Positions 62,209-64,000 of a stretch of 64,000 nucleotides of DNA are shown here, in pieces. The DNA is from Polyangia bacterium. GTDB lineage: Bacteria; Myxococcota_A; Polyangia; Polyangiales; JAUICN01. Position 1 is the stretch's first letter. Every line of letters starts with the position of its first letter. Position numbers and translations under genes: made by a program. The notes under the pieces are model-generated. The model worked only from the letters and a program-made list of their open reading frames with translations. It had not been told where the DNA came from and did not search any database. The DNA lies in the NCBI GenBank assembly GCA_030427835.1, contig JAUICN010000002.1, forward strand, positions 248,001 to 312,000, in the 5' to 3' direction.

Positions 62209-62655
62209 ATGGAAACGAAATTGCTTTTGCATATCCAACGGCTTCGGCCGACTGCCCAGTTGCCCCTTCGCGCAAGCGAGGGTGCGGCGGGCTGGGACGT
62301 GCACGCATGCATTGAGGAGCCCTTGGTTCTTGGGGTGGGTAAGCGCGCGCTAGTTCCCACAGGGTTTGCGATGGCCCTACCTGCCGATCATGAGGCCCAA
62401 ATACGTGCCCGTTCGGGTTGGGCCTACAAGCATGGGGTGATGGTGCTCAATGGCCCCGGAACGATCGACGAGGATTACCGCGGCGAAGTGAAGGTGTTGT
62501 TGGCCAATCTTGGGCAAGAGCCTTTTACCATTCACCCGGGGGATCGGGTGGCTCAGATCGTGGTTCAGAGGGTTCCGTCTATTGTTGTGGCTGAGGTGGA
62601 AACGTTGCCGTCCACGGTGAGGGGTGCGGGCGGGTTCGGTAGTACCGGGCAGTAG
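62209..62655 (+). CDS. dut: deoxyuridine 5'-triphosphate nucleotidohydrolase (dUTPase)
   Basis: 148 residues from ATG 62209. All five trimeric dUTPase motifs are present in order: GWDVHA, ARSGWAYKHG, NGPGTIDEDYRGE, GDRVAQIVVQR, RGAGGFGSTG. It removes dUTP and supplies dUMP for thymidylate. Spaced 32 bp from pnp. Confidence 0.97.
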   Translation: METKLLLHIQRLRPTAQLPLRASEGAAGWDVHACIEEPLVLGVGKRALVPTGFAMALPADHEAQIRARSGWAYKHGVMVLNGPGTIDEDYRGEVKVLLANLGQEPFTIHPGDRVAQIVVQRVPSIVVAEVETLPSTVRGAGGFGSTGQ

Positions 62656-62717
62656 TTGCGGTTCCTGGGTTGGGTGTGCTGGGTTGGGTGTGCCCGGGTT
62701 GCTGCAATGGCCAGCAA

Positions 62718-62751
62718 CGAAAAAAGGACCCCCGAAGGAGTCCTTTTTTCG
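62718..62751. terminator. bidirectional intrinsic terminator
   Basis: A 10-bp stem (about GAAAAAAGGAC/GTCCTTTTTTC) around a short C/G loop lies between the dut gene and the convergent trxA. A- and T-tracts serve both directions. Confidence 0.9.
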
Positions 62752-62775
62752 CTAAATCAGGAACTGCCTTCGTGA

Positions 62776-63105
62776 TTAGAGGGCGCCCTCAACAAGTTGC
62801 TCGATGGTGTTCTTGGGAACGGCTCCGACCTGTTGGCCCACCACTTCTCCGCCCTTGAATACGTACAGGGTGGGGACTCCGCGGATGCCGTATTTTTGGG
62901 CCGTGCCTGGGCTTTCGTCGATGTCGATTTTTGCCACCTTGGCCCGCCCGTCATAGGCGTCAGCCACCTGGTCGATCAGGGGCGCGATTTGCCGGCAGGG
63001 GCCGCACCATGTGGCTGAGAAGTCCACCAGTACGGGTACGTCGGAGCTCAGTACTTCCTGATCGAAGTTGATGTCGTTGACTGTCAATACCTTGTCTGAG
63101 GCCAT
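62776..63105 (-). CDS. trxA: thioredoxin
   Basis: 109 residues with the active site WCGPC (Cys34, Cys37) and the cis-Pro in RGVPTLYVFKGGE. It is a cytoplasmic disulfide reductase. AAGGAGGG lies 6 bp before the ATG. Single gene with its own promoter and terminator. Confidence 0.97.
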   Translation of the reverse strand: MASDKVLTVNDINFDQEVLSSDVPVLVDFSATWCGPCRQIAPLIDQVADAYDGRAKVAKIDIDESPGTAQKYGIRGVPTLYVFKGGEVVGQQVGAVPKNTIEQLVEGAL

Positions 63106-63154
63106 GAAGGCCCTCCTTCCTTGACTGAAACCTATTCAGCGCTGTCGTACCTAC

Positions 63155-63183
63155 TACGTAAGCACCGCGGGGTGGGTTGTCAA
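63155..63183 (-). promoter_or_regulatory. promoter of trxA (strong -35)
   Basis: A consensus TTGACA (63183-63178), a 17-bp spacer, and TACGTA (63160-63155), about 50 bp upstream of the ATG. The -35 is perfect, the -10 matches only partly. Confidence 0.6.
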
Positions 63184-63259
63184 TTCTGCACTGGGGGCAA
63201 TGGCCCCCATCCCCTCGCCGGGGCCATGTTTTTGCCGCCACTTGTGGTAGGCTGGGGAG

Positions 63260-63649
63260 ATGGCAGACCCTCGCCCCAACTGCTTGTTTGTGTCCCAGGA
63301 GACGCTCGATCAGTGGCTCACTGAGGAACGGGTCAATATCGATGACGATAAGATGACCCTATTGCCCGCAAATATTCGATTTCAGGTGGAAACGGCACTT
63401 CGGTTCCTAAGCGAGGTTGCGGGTGGTGGAGACGAATCGAAGCTCGTGGGTAAGGTGAAAGTGCTTGAGGAGGTTGTTTCCTCTGGCGGTGAGTACGCGG
63501 CGGGCACCGTGATCTTGGGTGATAACGCCTATGAGGTGGTGGAGGGGTTTGTTGCAAAACCCTTGATCGATGAGCTGGTGGCCAGGGCAAAGAAGAGCAC
63601 CGATATCTCCCAGTTGATTTCCAAGATTGAGGAAAAGAAGTCCTCGTAG
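63260..63649 (+). CDS. conserved hypothetical protein (myxobacterial type)
   Basis: 129 residues, no signal or membrane segment. The order DQWLTEERVNIDDDKMTL, FQVETALRFLSEVAGGGDE, GKVKVLEEVVSSGGEYAAGTVILGD and NAYEVVEGFVAKPL resembles uncharacterised myxobacterial proteins I have seen beside cytochrome c assembly genes. The C-terminus is a Lys-rich helix. It starts 155 bp from trxA, divergently, and lies just before a CcsA-like gene. Confidence 0.72.
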   Translation: MADPRPNCLFVSQETLDQWLTEERVNIDDDKMTLLPANIRFQVETALRFLSEVAGGGDESKLVGKVKVLEEVVSSGGEYAAGTVILGDNAYEVVEGFVAKPLIDELVARAKKSTDISQLISKIEEKKSS

Positions 63650-63667
63650 GGGACGACTGAGGGTTCC

Positions 63668-64000
63668 ATGGACGCGCAAACGTTGGATGCTGTTTTGTTT
63701 GCGGTTGTGACTGCGCTGTATGCGTTTTCCTTTGGCGGTTTTGTTTCGGTGCTTCTGCGGGGCTCACAGAGAGTGGAGCAGCTTGCGGTGGTGGTGCTTG
63801 GCATTGCACTTGTGGCTCAGTTGGTTCGTATGAGCCTTGTGGTGAGCCAATCCTCCCTGGGGGGGGTGCAGGGTTTGTTTGCACACCGCCTGTCGTCGGT
63901 TGTGGCTTTTGCCATCGGTGTGGCCTATTTGGGGGCTCGCCGTTTTCAGCGAGTCTCTCTTCTGGGGGCCTTTGTGACGCCCATTGCGTTGTTGCTTTTT
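63668..64000 (+). CDS. cytochrome c assembly CcsA/HemX-like membrane protein, 3' end outside window
   Basis: 111 codons from ATG 63668 with no stop before the edge. The visible part has at least four membrane helices (LFAVVTALYAFSFGGFVSVLL, AVVVLGIALVAQLVRMSLVV, SSVVAFAIGVAYLGA, LLGAFVTPIALLLF), as in the N-terminal half of CcsA-type heme-handling proteins; the WWxWD motif would lie beyond the window. It follows the hypothetical gene closely (18 bp). Confidence 0.75.
   Translation, partial: MDAQTLDAVLFAVVTALYAFSFGGFVSVLLRGSQRVEQLAVVVLGIALVAQLVRMSLVVSQSSLGGVQGLFAHRLSSVVAFAIGVAYLGARRFQRVSLLGAFVTPIALLLF

Overview
The window is an ordinary, gene-dense chromosomal segment of a Gram-negative bacterium, most likely a member of the Myxococcota / former Deltaproteobacteria (Bradymonadales-like is a reasonable guess, inferred from gene types only). 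Supporting signs are the many lipoboxed lipoproteins, a TPR+PEGA protein, thrombospondin type 3 repeats joined to a LamG-like domain, an Rsm22-type methyltransferase, an HTTM membrane protein, a stand-alone gcvPB, BamD, moderately high GC and frequent GTG/TTG starts. No phage, transposase, CRISPR array or rRNA was seen.

Layout. 1-1231: the 3'-open TPR/PEGA gene and tRNA-Leu(UAG). 1607-13507: a lipid-metabolism block: a four-gene minus operon (acyl reductase-like SDR, pyruvyltransferase-like protein, acyl-CoA ligase, enoyl-CoA hydratase), a secreted protein, a second operon (HAD-like protein, fatty acyl-CoA reductase-like SDR), an alpha/beta hydrolase, and a divergent pair ending in an HTTM membrane protein. 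13611-21551: citrate synthase, then the cell-shape operon mreB-mreC-mreD-mrdA(PBP2)-rodA, with a carbon-nitrogen hydrolase coupled to its end. 21824-32338: a large calcium-repeat lipoprotein facing a minus operon of repeat lipoprotein, two alkaline-phosphatase-superfamily enzymes, a GT4 glycosyltransferase and a PQQ-type propeller, which looks like an envelope-polymer locus of unknown product.

32450-43559: a lipoprotein, a three-PAS histidine kinase, PlsC, AlgH/YqgE, QueD, a thioesterase, a ThDP enzyme, two tandem paralogous lipoproteins with duplicated promoters, BamD, a TPR protein and a ferredoxin. 43592-51488: leucyl aminopeptidase, a lipoprotein with faint FAM20-kinase resemblance, acyl-CoA dehydrogenase, a cytochrome c maturation group (CcmC, a CcmD-like protein, a 42-residue membrane protein), an Rsm22-like methyltransferase, a Cys-rich lipoprotein and an ArsA-like ATPase. 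51563-64000: gcvPB, enoyl-CoA hydratase, an SCP2 protein, a conserved hypothetical, a YkgJ-type cysteine cluster protein, a LytS/LytR-type two-component system, a DUF2490-like protein, rpsO-pnp-dut, trxA, a conserved hypothetical and the start of a CcsA-like gene.

The least ordinary signals are: (i) duplicated promoter plus distal palindrome upstream of two paralogous lipoproteins; (ii) a 160-bp element bounded by 18-bp perfect inverted repeats between convergent genes; (iii) a perfect 10-bp inverted repeat whose loop holds the ccmC start codon; (iv) the lipid block with two reductases and an apparently inactive HAD scaffold; (v) the phosphodiesterase/glycosyltransferase/propeller operon; and (vi) unusually frequent short tandem repeats in and between genes. 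All functions are from reading the sequence; no database search was run.
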